Of a DNA stretch of 64,000 bases, positions 53,947-62,661 are shown piece after piece; position 1 is the first letter of the stretch, and every line of letters begins with the position of its first letter. The notes below the pieces were generated by a model. That model saw nothing but the letters and a program-made list of their open reading frames with translations, did no database searches and had not been told where the DNA came from. The translations under genes were made by a program, and so were the position numbers. Origin of the DNA: Paenibacillus sp. JCM 10914 (GTDB lineage Bacteria > Bacillota > Bacilli > Paenibacillales > Paenibacillaceae); assembly GCF_001315105.1 (NCBI RefSeq), contig NZ_BAZR01000005.1, positions 206,735 through 270,734 on the forward strand. The letters are read 5' to 3'.

Positions 53947-53955
53947 GTTGGCTCA

Positions 53956-53975
53956 AAAAGATATCGATTACTAAA
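53956..53975. promoter_or_regulatory. half operator for the LacI-family regulator
   Basis: GATTACTAAA at 53966-53975 matches the operator half GATTACTATA at nine of ten bases and is preceded by ATC, but the left half is degenerate. It may be an auxiliary site. Confidence 0.4.
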
Positions 53976-54133
53976 TAATTAGCTGTAATTAGTACGAATT
54001 CATAGATGGAAAACAATGCATGTTTAACCTTAATACTCCTTAACAAAGGCTCAACCACGGTGATTTTGACGAAAAATCCAGATGGAATCATAGAAAAGTA
54101 CTATTCAAGGATGCGCTTCCATGCTATACTCTG

Positions 54134-54153
54134 TACAGAAATCGATTACTATA
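54134..54153. promoter_or_regulatory. LacI-family operator before the amino-sugar operon
   Basis: TACAGAAATCGATTACTATA shares the complete right half GATTACTATA with the site before the regulator gene and is palindromic at 16 of 20 positions. It lies 80 bp before the first gene of the operon. Two independent copies support a shared regulator. Confidence 0.72.
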
Positions 54154-54233
54154 GATCATTACTGAGGAATGGAATGAGAGTTGGAGCAGAAAACACGCAG
54201 ACCTATTTTGAAGAGAAAAAGGGAGGGTTTTCA

Positions 54234-55538
54234 ATGTCAAAAAGATTCAGTGTCATCTCACTTATGCTAGCGCTTGTCATGATCTTCACCGCATGCTCCA
54301 CATCAGGCGGCTCCTCTTCCGGTGAAGGAACACCGGATTCGGGCAGCAAAGACAAAGTAACGCTGAAGATTGGGCTTCCTGGAAGCTATGAAGTAACAAG
54401 TAAAGAGATTATTGATGGTTTCATTGCAGATCATCCGCACATCAACGTCGAAATTCAGGAAGCGCCTTGGGGGGACTTCACATCCAAGATCGCCACACAG
54501 ATTGCCGGCAACACGATGCCCGACGTCTGGTTCCAGGAGAATGCCACAATACTTAGCTACGGCCAGCGTGGTGTAGCAGAAGATTTAACTTCGTATATGG
54601 AAGCAGATCTGAATGCTGACGATTATATCGACGGCTTGTACTCGGCGCAAACGCCGGAAGGCAAGATCTGGGGTGTGCCGCACGGAATTAACCCGGTTGC
54701 ACTGGCCTACAACGAAGATGTGTTTGAGAAAGCAGGCGTGCCATTGCCAACGGACGATTGGACGTATAACGATCTGATTGAAGCCTCCAAGCAATTAACG
54801 GTGAAGGAAGGCAATCAGACGAGCCAATTCGGATTTATTGGCTCCTTCTCCATCACAAACGGTTGGTTCCCGTGGATCAAACAGTCGGGTGGTTCCGCAC
54901 TGGACGAGACGTTAACCCAATCGAAATTCGATGATCCGAAGACGGCCGAGGGCTTGCAGCAGTTATACGACGGGCTGGAACAAGGGTATTTTGCGGATAT
55001 CGACTATTTGAAGGCCAACGGCGGCGAACTCGAAGTGTTTGCCAGTGGCAAGGCAGCGATGTACTTCTTGCAATATAGCCTGCAGGTGAACATGAATGAC
55101 AGCTTCCCTGATACGAATTGGAACGTAGTCAAAATTCCAAAAGGCGTCGACGGCAAACGCTACGTCCCGATGGTAGCCAACACTTGGCTCGTCTCCTCCA
55201 GAGCGAAGCAGGAATCCAAGGACGCTGCTTGGGAGTTCCTGAAATACTATCTTAGCGATGAAGTGCAGGACATCATTGTGAATACAGGCTCGACACTGCC
55301 GGTGAAGAAGTCGGCGCTGGATCAGCTCAAGGACAGCACCACCAAACCGCTGAACAAAGCCGCTTTCACCGACGGTATTGACGAGGGAGGCGTTACCTTG
55401 GATGAGAATGCAAGCTGGAGCGAATGGCGCATTCTCGTGCAACAGGTCGTAAACGAAATCATGGTGGGCAATGTCACCGTGAACGATGGCGTGAAGGAGA
55501 TTCATACGAAGGTCCAGGAGGTCCTGGACGCCAGTTAA
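54234..55538 (+). CDS. sugar-binding lipoprotein of a CUT1-type ABC importer
   Basis: GGGAGGG sets the ATG of MSKRFSVISLMLALVMIFTACSTSGG (lipobox FTAC); the frame runs further upstream through the operator region without a ribosome site. The 434-residue family 1 solute-binding protein has LKIGLPGSYEVTSKEIIDGFIADHPHINVEIQEAPWGDFTSKIATQIAGNTMPDVWFQ and AAWEFLKYYLSDEVQDIIVN. It is the first gene of an eight-gene operon under the LacI-type operators. No ATPase gene is present; a shared MsmX-type ATPase is likely. Confidence 0.94.
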   Translation: MSKRFSVISLMLALVMIFTACSTSGGSSSGEGTPDSGSKDKVTLKIGLPGSYEVTSKEIIDGFIADHPHINVEIQEAPWGDFTSKIATQIAGNTMPDVWFQENATILSYGQRGVAEDLTSYMEADLNADDYIDGLYSAQTPEGKIWGVPHGINPVALAYNEDVFEKAGVPLPTDDWTYNDLIEASKQLTVKEGNQTSQFGFIGSFSITNGWFPWIKQSGGSALDETLTQSKFDDPKTAEGLQQLYDGLEQGYFADIDYLKANGGELEVFASGKAAMYFLQYSLQVNMNDSFPDTNWNVVKIPKGVDGKRYVPMVANTWLVSSRAKQESKDAAWEFLKYYLSDEVQDIIVNTGSTLPVKKSALDQLKDSTTKPLNKAAFTDGIDEGGVTLDENASWSEWRILVQQVVNEIMVGNVTVNDGVKEIHTKVQEVLDAS

Positions 55539-55620
55539 CAGCTTTCCCGGGATGAAAGGGCTTACGCATAGTTACGGATAGGCGTATGCTCCTTCCCCGC
55601 TCTCGAAAGGTAGGTGTGTC

Positions 55621-56502
55621 ATGCAAAAACAAGGATACTGGGGCTATATCTTCACCTTGCCGTTTGTCATTAACGTCGTGGTATTCCTCTTATTTCCGAT
55701 TGCGTTCTCCACGTACATCTCGTTTACCGAGTGGGATTTATTTAACTCGCCGAGATGGGTGGGCTTGGAGAACTGGATTCGGGTACTGAACAAGCGCGAG
55801 TTCTGGGTCTCGATCCGTAACGTATTTATGTTTGCACTCATCTTCGTGCCGATCCAGACCTTAATGGCGTTCCTGATCGCGTTCATGCTGAACCAGGCGA
55901 TCCGGGCGAAAGGGATGTTCCGACTGTTCTACTTCCTGCCTGTCGTGACGCCGTGGATCGCGGGCGGCGTGGTATGGGTGTGGATGTTCAACTATCAATA
56001 CGGCGTGATCAACTGGGCGCTGGAGACGATCGGCATGACGCCCGTGAAATGGATCGACAGCAGCAACTGGTTGATGGTAATCGCAAGTATCGCGATCGTG
56101 CAGGTATGGAAGGGCGTAGGCCAATCCATGATCATGATTCTGGCCGGCATGCAGAACGTGCCGAAGGAAGTGCTGGAGGCGTCGCAGATCGATGGCGCGA
56201 ACGGCTGGAAGCAACTGACGAAGATTGTGTTTCCAATGGTGACGCCGATGGTGTATCTGGTCATGATTCTGTCCACGATCTCCGCATTTCAGGCGTTTGA
56301 TGTGTTCCTGGGTTTGTTCGGTTCGATTACGACCGGGATTCCGGAACGCAATATGGTACCGAACCTGCTGGTGTACCGCGATGCCTTCCTGCTCTTTAAG
56401 ATGGGACCTGCATCGGCGACGGCGTGGCTGTTGTTCGTTATCATTCTAGCCTTTACGCTGTTCCAGAAGTACTTTGAGAAGAAGTGGGTGCATTATGACT
56501 AA
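55621..56502 (+). CDS. sugar ABC importer permease, UgpA/MalF type
   Basis: The 293-residue, six-helix protein starts MQKQGYWGYIFTLPFVINVVVFLLFPIAFSTYISFTEWDLF. The EAA loop is EVLEASQIDGANGWKQLTKIVFPMVTPMVYLV. AAAGGTAGG lies upstream. It overlaps the second permease gene by eight bases and works with the lipoprotein encoded 82 bp upstream. Confidence 0.94.
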   Translation: MQKQGYWGYIFTLPFVINVVVFLLFPIAFSTYISFTEWDLFNSPRWVGLENWIRVLNKREFWVSIRNVFMFALIFVPIQTLMAFLIAFMLNQAIRAKGMFRLFYFLPVVTPWIAGGVVWVWMFNYQYGVINWALETIGMTPVKWIDSSNWLMVIASIAIVQVWKGVGQSMIMILAGMQNVPKEVLEASQIDGANGWKQLTKIVFPMVTPMVYLVMILSTISAFQAFDVFLGLFGSITTGIPERNMVPNLLVYRDAFLLFKMGPASATAWLLFVIILAFTLFQKYFEKKWVHYD

Positions 56503-57323
56503 AACCACGCATCCTTTCCTAAAAGGAATCATGTACCTGCTGCTCGTTGTAGGCGCTATCTTGATGGTGTTTCCGTTTATCTGGATGCTGTCCACGTCCC
56601 TAAAAACAGTGGGAGCCATCTCGCAAATGCCGCCGCAACTCATACCGAATCCGATGAACTGGGATAATTACGTCACCATCTGGAACAAGATCGACTTCGG
56701 TCGCTATACGCTGAACAGTTTCTTCATCGTTTCAATTGAGATGGTAGTCCCTGATCTCAAGCTCGTTCGTGGCCTTCGGACTAGCCATGTTTACGTTCAG
56801 GCTGCGCGGCCTCATCTATATGATAATGCTGGCGACGCTCATGATCCCATCCCAAGTGACGATGATCCCGACCTACTTCATCTGGAAAGAGTTCGGCGCA
56901 TTGAATTCGTATTACCCTTTGATTGTGCCGAGCTTTCTGGGCGGTGCATTCGGTATTTTTCTGATGCATCAGTTCATCAAGTCATTGCCAAAAGAGTTGT
57001 ACGAATCCGCCACGATCGATGGCTGCAGCCCGCCGGGGATCTTCTTCCGCATTTATCTGCCGCTCTGCAGACCGGCACTTGCTGCGCTTGGCGTATTCAC
57101 GTTCATGGGGGCATGGAACAATACGCTTGGACCTTTGATTTATCTGCAAGATAAGGAATTATATACGCTGCCGCTCGGCTTGCTCTACCTGAAGTCGGAG
57201 AACGTGAACCAGGCTTTGCTGATGGCCGGGGCCGTCATCACCACGCTGCCGGTCGTTATCGTGTACCTGATTGCGCAGAAGCAGTTCGTTCAGGGCATCG
57301 CTTCGACAGGGATGAAAGGCTGA
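56495..57323 (+). pseudogene. sugar ABC importer permease, MalG/UgpE type, one frameshift
   Basis: The frame from ATG 56495 (MTKTTHPFLKGIMYLLLVVGAILMVFPFIWMLSTSLKT) is correct up to FFIVSIEMV, then breaks at 56741-56752 and continues in another phase as LISSSFVAFGLAMFTFRLRG to the normal end. Here one base is extra or two are missing, unlike the other breaks in the window. The EAA loop ELYESATIDGCSPPGIFFRIYLPLCRPALAAL is intact in the second part. The rest of the ~275-residue permease is undamaged, so a sequence error is plausible; if real, import by this system would fail. Confidence 0.88.
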
Positions 57324-57339
57324 AGGAGGAACTTACGAC

Positions 57340-58587
57340 ATGAAGAAATATGTGCTGGTTGGTGCCGGATCACGGGCGCTCTATATGTTCGCCAAGCCGA
57401 TGGCTACAGACTGGAAAGGAATCATATCATTTGAAGGCGTGTACGACAGCAATCCGCTGCGTGCCGGATACTTGAGCGAGGAATGCGGGGGCATCCCCGT
57501 ATATGATCATTTTCATGAAATGCTGTCAGCGGTACAGCCGGACGTCGTCATTGTGGCGAGCACGGATTATACGCATCATACCTACATCGTGGAAGCACTG
57601 CGGGCTGGATGTGACGTGATCAGCGAGAAGCCGATGACGATCGACGAGGAGAAATGCCGTGACATTCTGCGAGCAGAGCAGGAGAGTGGCAAAAAAGTTA
57701 CCGTTACGTTTAATCTCCGCTTTGCACCTTACTTTGCCAGAGTAAAGGAACTGTTGATGGAGGGCGTCATCGGAGAGGTATACCAGATCGATCTGGAGTG
57801 GTTCCTGGATCGCCGGCATGGTGCCGATTATTTCCGTAGATGGCATGCGGAGATGAAGAACAGCGGTGGGCTGTTGGTGCACAAGTCCACGCATCATTTT
57901 GACATTATCAACTGGTGGATGAACAGCAAGCCGGTGGAAGTGCATGCTTTCGGGACGAGAAGGGTATACGGGGACGACCGCCAGGATCATGGCATCCGGT
58001 GCCTGACCTGCCACAGGCAGGATGACTGTGAGTTCTATATGGACATCGAGCAGGATCCGTTCATTCAGAAGTATTATCAGCAAGCTGAGGGCGAGGATGG
58101 TTATTTCCGTGATCGCTGTCTGTTCGACCGTCGCATTGACATCTATGACACGATGTCGGTTAATGTCCGGTACGAGAGCGAGGCAACACTCACATACTCC
58201 CTGGTCGCTTATAGCCCGTATGAGGGCTGGCGAGCAGCGATTAATGGCAGCAAAGGCCGAATCGAAGTATCGAATACCTATAGCAATGCGGATATGAAGC
58301 AAGGAGAGGCGAGCCAGATTCGTATCTACAGAACGGACGGTACTTCGGAAATCGTCGAAGTGAACACATCCGCCGAAGGTCATGGCGGCGGAGATGCCAA
58401 GCTGCGCCAGGCGTTGTTCGAGGGCGGAGTTGCCGATCCGCTCGGCCAGCAGGCTGACAGTCATGTGGGAGCGGAGTCTCTGCTGATCGGCGCGACGGCC
58501 AACCGCTCCATCGCCGAAGGCAGGGCGCTGAGGTTGCCGGATGTATCGCCAGGGGTCGGTGTGCAAAGAGAGAGTGCGTCACGATGA
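57340..58587 (+). CDS. Gfo/Idh/MocA-family oxidoreductase
   Basis: The 415-residue NAD(P)-binding protein has the Rossmann motif VLVGAGSRA near the N-terminus and the EKP signature in DVISEKPMTI (the conserved Lys). A C-terminal alpha/beta domain includes a cysteine-containing insert (GIRCLTCHRQDDCEF), possibly metal-binding, and HKSTHHFDIINWW carries the usual active-site His. Family members oxidise or reduce sugars, and some (GH109 type) cleave glycosides by an NAD-dependent route. AAGGAGG sets the ATG. It overlaps the next gene by four bases. The reaction cannot be named from sequence. Confidence 0.92.
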   Translation: MKKYVLVGAGSRALYMFAKPMATDWKGIISFEGVYDSNPLRAGYLSEECGGIPVYDHFHEMLSAVQPDVVIVASTDYTHHTYIVEALRAGCDVISEKPMTIDEEKCRDILRAEQESGKKVTVTFNLRFAPYFARVKELLMEGVIGEVYQIDLEWFLDRRHGADYFRRWHAEMKNSGGLLVHKSTHHFDIINWWMNSKPVEVHAFGTRRVYGDDRQDHGIRCLTCHRQDDCEFYMDIEQDPFIQKYYQQAEGEDGYFRDRCLFDRRIDIYDTMSVNVRYESEATLTYSLVAYSPYEGWRAAINGSKGRIEVSNTYSNADMKQGEASQIRIYRTDGTSEIVEVNTSAEGHGGGDAKLRQALFEGGVADPLGQQADSHVGAESLLIGATANRSIAEGRALRLPDVSPGVGVQRESASR

Positions 58588-60544
58588 ACAGCGTGCGGGA
58601 ACTCGAATCGTATGTATGCACGTTACATGATACGCGCGATCAATTGAAGTCCCACGTGTTCGCTCGATCAGACGCTGCATTTGCGGAAGGGGATCAGGCC
58701 AGGGATCGGCTGCTTAGCCCAGAGGTTGTACGCAGGCGCCAGTCGGAGATTCAGCAAGCGTTCATTAGGTCCATTGGAGGGCTGCCGGATGCTGGCAGTT
58801 CGTTGAATGCATCCACTACGGGTGTGGTCAGAGCGCGCGGTTACGTGGTGGAGAAGGTGGTGTTCGAGTCCAGCCCGGACCATTACGTTACCGCTAATCT
58901 GTATCTACCGGACCAGCGCGAGGAGAGCTCAGCTGCCGTGCTGTTTCTAAGCGGGCATGAGCTCGCGGCCAAGCATGATCCGTACTATCAACGCGTCATC
59001 TTACATTTCGTGCAGGCGGGTTTGATTGTGCTGGCAGTCGATCCGCTCGGCCAAGGGGAACGGCTTGGCTTCTATGATCCCGCGGGTGCAGACGGGCCGA
59101 GCATGTGGGGGACCCAAGAGCATCAACAGTATGGGATTCAATGCCATCTGCTCGGCGATAGCGTTGCTCGTTATTTCGTACATGACGCGATGCGCGCCGT
59201 GGACTACTTGTGTGAACGTCCGGAGGTGGACCCGGCCAGGATTGGGGTAACGGGGAATTCCGGCGGCGGCACCCAGACGGCTATGATGATGATCTGCGAC
59301 GAACGTATGGCGGCAGCGGCTCCGGCTACTTTCATTATGAACCGTCAGACGTTTATGCACGCCGGAGGGGTGCAGGATGCCGAGCAGGTATGGCCGGGCT
59401 TATCTGGACTCGGTTACGACCATGAGGATTGGCTGCTCGCTTTTGCCCCGAAACCGCTCATGGTGTTGGCGACGGAGTACGACTTCTTCCCGATTGAGGT
59501 ACGAGGCGAACCGTCGACCGTTGCAAGCGATTCTGGGAGATGTTAGGCCGGAGTGAGGATATATGGCTTGTGACCGATGCCTCGACGCACCGATATACGG
59601 ACCGGCTGGCTGAGGCGGCGGCTTCGTTCTTTGTGTCGCAGCTTAAGGTGAAGGTAACAGTGGGGGATGTGAAGTTGGCATCCATTGAGTCGCAGCGCTT
59701 ATGGTGCTCTCCCTCCGGTCAAGTGCTGCGCGACCAGAAGGGGGCAAGATCGGTACTTGATCTGATAACGGACCGCTGTGATCAATGGGCGACGGCTAGA
59801 GCCCGGATTCCTATCGAATCAAGACGTGCGCGGATGAGGCAATGGATGCATGAGAAGGTGTATGCAGCTCGCAAGCCTTGTGCATTGAATCCGCGCGTGA
59901 TCCAGCACGGTGATGTGGGGGGGCTTCAGGTCGATTACCGTCTGTGGTGGTCACAGCAAGGAGTCATGAATAGCGGCTATGTGTTTCGTCCCATTGCCGG
60001 TGACGATGACGCTAGACTTCCGCTCACCGTTGCGGTGTGGCGGGACGGGACTCGGCGATTGCAGGAACACTGGTCCTGGATTCGGAATACATGCGAATCG
60101 GGTCGGGCGGTCATGGTGCTGAATGTTTCCGGAGTCGGCCCGCATGAGCCGCATCCGATATATGGCAAGCCGCCTCATGCTTATTTTGGGGTGATGCATA
60201 AGCTGGCTGATGATCTGATCTGGCTTGGGGACAGCTTGGCTGCTATGCGAACTTTTGATGTATTGCGGTGCCTGGAGGTCATCAAGTGGTTTGATGAATG
60301 GCAACACGAGGACCTCCGGTTTTATACGGCAGGCCGGGAAGGACTGTATGTACAATTCGCATCGACAATCGATGATAGCGTCCGCGATCTTACAGCGGTG
60401 CAGGGCGTGGATCGCTTGGCAGATTGGGCCACCGCGAAGCAGTTCGAGGAAGAAGGGGCCATGAGCGTCCTGCTGCCGGGTATTCTGCAAGTGCTGGATC
60501 TTCCGGAACTGCAGGAACTGAGGACAGCCAATCTCAGGCAATGA
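58584..60544 (+). pseudogene. large alpha/beta-hydrolase (acetyl-xylan-esterase/peptidase-like), -1 frameshift
   Basis: The first ~305 codons end ATEYDFFPIE, and the frame is lost at 59494-59500, where one extra G restores GTRRTVDRCKRFWEMLGRSEDIW and joins both parts into ~653 residues. The first half is an alpha/beta-hydrolase with the nucleophile elbow GVTGNSGGGTQTAMM and GQGERLG; TEYDFFPIEG carries the expected Asp region. The second half repeats a weaker hydrolase-like pattern. There is no signal peptide. In this operon it probably removes an ester group from the imported sugar. Start and stop overlap both neighbours, so the gene is under translational coupling. Confidence 0.82.
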
Positions 60545-60567
60545 GAGGGAAAGGAAGTGTCAATCAC

Positions 60568-61836
60568 GTGAGTAAACCACTAACGGTCACGCTGGTCGGA
60601 GCAGGCCTGCGGGGCATGATATACAGCGGATATGCGCTGGAGCGGCCGGATGAGATGCAGATCGTTGCGGTTGCCGATCCCGATGAGGTACGGCGCAGCC
60701 GCTCCCAGGCGAAGTTTGGGATTGCCGACGATCGATGCTTTGCAAGTTGGGATGAATTATTCGCACAGCCCCGTCAATCCGATGCGGTCTTTATCTGTAC
60801 GCGGGATCGCGATCATTACGAGCCGGCCATGAAGGCACTCGCCGCCGGGTACCATGTATTGCTGGAGAAGCCGATGTCGCCGGAGTGGCAGGAATGCATC
60901 GAGATGGGCAAGCAAGCCGAGAAGTATAATCGCACCTTAACGATCTGTCATGTGCTGCGGTATGCTCCTTTCTTTCAAGAGCTGAAGCGGCTGCTGGATG
61001 AAGGGCGGATCGGTCGGCTTATGTCCATCCAGCATAATGAGAACGTTGGCTACTGGCATCAGGCGCACTCCTACGTACGCGGATACTTCAATAGCAGCGA
61101 GTCTTCCAGTCCGATGATTCTGGCGAAGTCCTGCCATGATCTTGATATCATGCAGTGGCTGGCCGGAGGCAAATGCTTGAGCGTCGCATCGTATGGACAT
61201 CTCTCGCACTTCCGTCCGGAGTCAGCGCCGCCAGGAGCGCCGAAGCGTTGTCTTGACGGCTGTCCCGTCTCCGATGAATGTCCGTACTATGCGCCGAATA
61301 CGTATTTAATTGAGAATGCAGGCTGGAAAGGGGAAGCCGCGAGCAACGATCCGAGCTATGAAGCCCGTTATCAAGCGATGCTGGAAGGGCCATTTGGCCG
61401 GTGCGTTTACCATTGTGATAACGACGTGGTCGATCATCAGGTGGTCAGCATGGAATTTGAGCACGAGATTACCGCGGTGTTCACGATGAGCGCATTTACT
61501 GAGCAATGCAACCGTACGCTCAAACTGATGGGCACGGAGGGCGAAATTCGTGCAACGATGGAGAGCAACGAGATTGAAATCCGCCGCTTCGGCAGCGGGA
61601 AACAGGAAGTGATCAAGCTCGTCGATCCCAAAGGGCATGTGGGCCATGGCGGCGGCGATATGCGGTTGATTCGGGATTTTGTACAGTCGGTGAAGTCCGG
61701 CGGCACCCATGAAAGTTCAAGCTCCGCGAAAGCTTCCATCGAGAGCCATCTTATGGCCTTTGCGGCCGAACGCTCGCGCTTGGAGAAGCGGATGGTTACG
61801 CTTGATGAATTCTATAATAGCAGCGTCTTGGTGTAA
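60568..61836 (+). CDS. Gfo/Idh/MocA-family oxidoreductase, second copy
   Basis: AAAGGAAG favours the GTG of MSKPLTVTLVGAGLRGMIYSGYALE, though an ATG at 60541 overlapping the previous stop (ATGA) is also possible. The 422-residue protein has Rossmann VGAGLRG, LLEKPMSP with the conserved Lys, KSCHDLDIMQWLAGG with the active-site His, and a cysteine-rich insert (RCLDGCPVSDECPYY) like that of its paralogue earlier in the operon. The two are only distantly alike, so they probably act on successive intermediates or form an oxidation-reduction pair. It is followed 30 bp later by the nagB-like gene. Confidence 0.93.
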   Translation: MSKPLTVTLVGAGLRGMIYSGYALERPDEMQIVAVADPDEVRRSRSQAKFGIADDRCFASWDELFAQPRQSDAVFICTRDRDHYEPAMKALAAGYHVLLEKPMSPEWQECIEMGKQAEKYNRTLTICHVLRYAPFFQELKRLLDEGRIGRLMSIQHNENVGYWHQAHSYVRGYFNSSESSSPMILAKSCHDLDIMQWLAGGKCLSVASYGHLSHFRPESAPPGAPKRCLDGCPVSDECPYYAPNTYLIENAGWKGEAASNDPSYEARYQAMLEGPFGRCVYHCDNDVVDHQVVSMEFEHEITAVFTMSAFTEQCNRTLKLMGTEGEIRATMESNEIEIRRFGSGKQEVIKLVDPKGHVGHGGGDMRLIRDFVQSVKSGGTHESSSSAKASIESHLMAFAAERSRLEKRMVTLDEFYNSSVLV

Positions 61837-61866
61837 AGATTCATACAACAAGGAGGAATTTCCATT

Positions 61867-62604
61867 ATGCAGTTGAACATATTTGAATATGCAGATCAGG
61901 CAGGTTTAGAAGCGGCCCGCACGTGCGAGGCCATTCTCCGTGACACGATTGCAGAGCGGGGACGTGCACGTATCGTTCTGTCTACCGGTGCATCGCAGTT
62001 TGAGTTTCTGTCGCATTTTGTGAAGATGAATATAGAATGGGATAAGGTTGAGATGTTCCATTTGGACGAATATATCGCGCTGCCCGAGTCGCACCCTGCC
62101 AGCTTCCGCAAATATTTGAAGGAGCGTTTCTTGAAATATGCGCCGGTTTCGCAGGCATGGTTGATTGATGGCGAAGGAGATGCAGGCGAGATGGTCGAAC
62201 GCTTGAATGAAGAGATTGTGAAATCTCCAGTGGATCTGGCTTTGATCGGCATTGGAGAGAATGCGCATATTGCCTTTAACGATCCACCGGCTGATTTTGA
62301 CAATGAGTCGCCTTATACGATTGTAGACCTAAGTGATACATGCAAGAGTCAGCAGGTGCGGGAAGGCTGGTTTGACAGCAATGCGGATGTGCCAAAACAG
62401 GCCATTACCATGACGGTTCAGCAGATACTGAAAAGCAGACATATCGTCTCGGTGGTGCCGCATCAGGCGAAAGCCGCGGCCATTCTGAACACGATTCAAG
62501 GTGGCGTGGACCACAATGTGCCGGCTACGATTTTGAAGACGCACCCAAGCTGGATGCTGTATCTGGACAAAGAATCGGCAGCGCCGATTTATCAATGGGC
62601 TTAA
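61867..62604 (+). CDS. nagB: glucosamine-6-phosphate deaminase (NagB) family protein, divergent active site
   Basis: The 245-residue product has the NagB fold: VLSTGASQFEFLSHF (phosphate loop), MFHLDEYIALPESHPASFRKYL with the catalytic Asp, and GIGENAHIAFNDPPADF with the catalytic His. In classical NagB this last block is G(N/D)GHI(A/G)FNEP; here Gly is Ala and the Glu is Asp. NagB converts glucosamine 6-phosphate to fructose 6-phosphate and ammonia, but the altered motif could mean a different amino sugar. AAGGAGG precedes the ATG. It is followed by the nagA-like gene. Confidence 0.88.
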   Translation: MQLNIFEYADQAGLEAARTCEAILRDTIAERGRARIVLSTGASQFEFLSHFVKMNIEWDKVEMFHLDEYIALPESHPASFRKYLKERFLKYAPVSQAWLIDGEGDAGEMVERLNEEIVKSPVDLALIGIGENAHIAFNDPPADFDNESPYTIVDLSDTCKSQQVREGWFDSNADVPKQAITMTVQQILKSRHIVSVVPHQAKAAAILNTIQGGVDHNVPATILKTHPSWMLYLDKESAAPIYQWA

Positions 62605-62661
62605 TGATTTATGCCATAAATCAAGAGCCGGGAACGACGAATCAAGGATAGGGGGATGCTT

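Noticed and set aside
57526..58566. Minus-strand open frame of about 346 codons
   Set aside because: It is antisense to a well-supported Gfo/Idh/MocA gene. High GC at third positions opens this frame by chance; no motif or start signal is seen.
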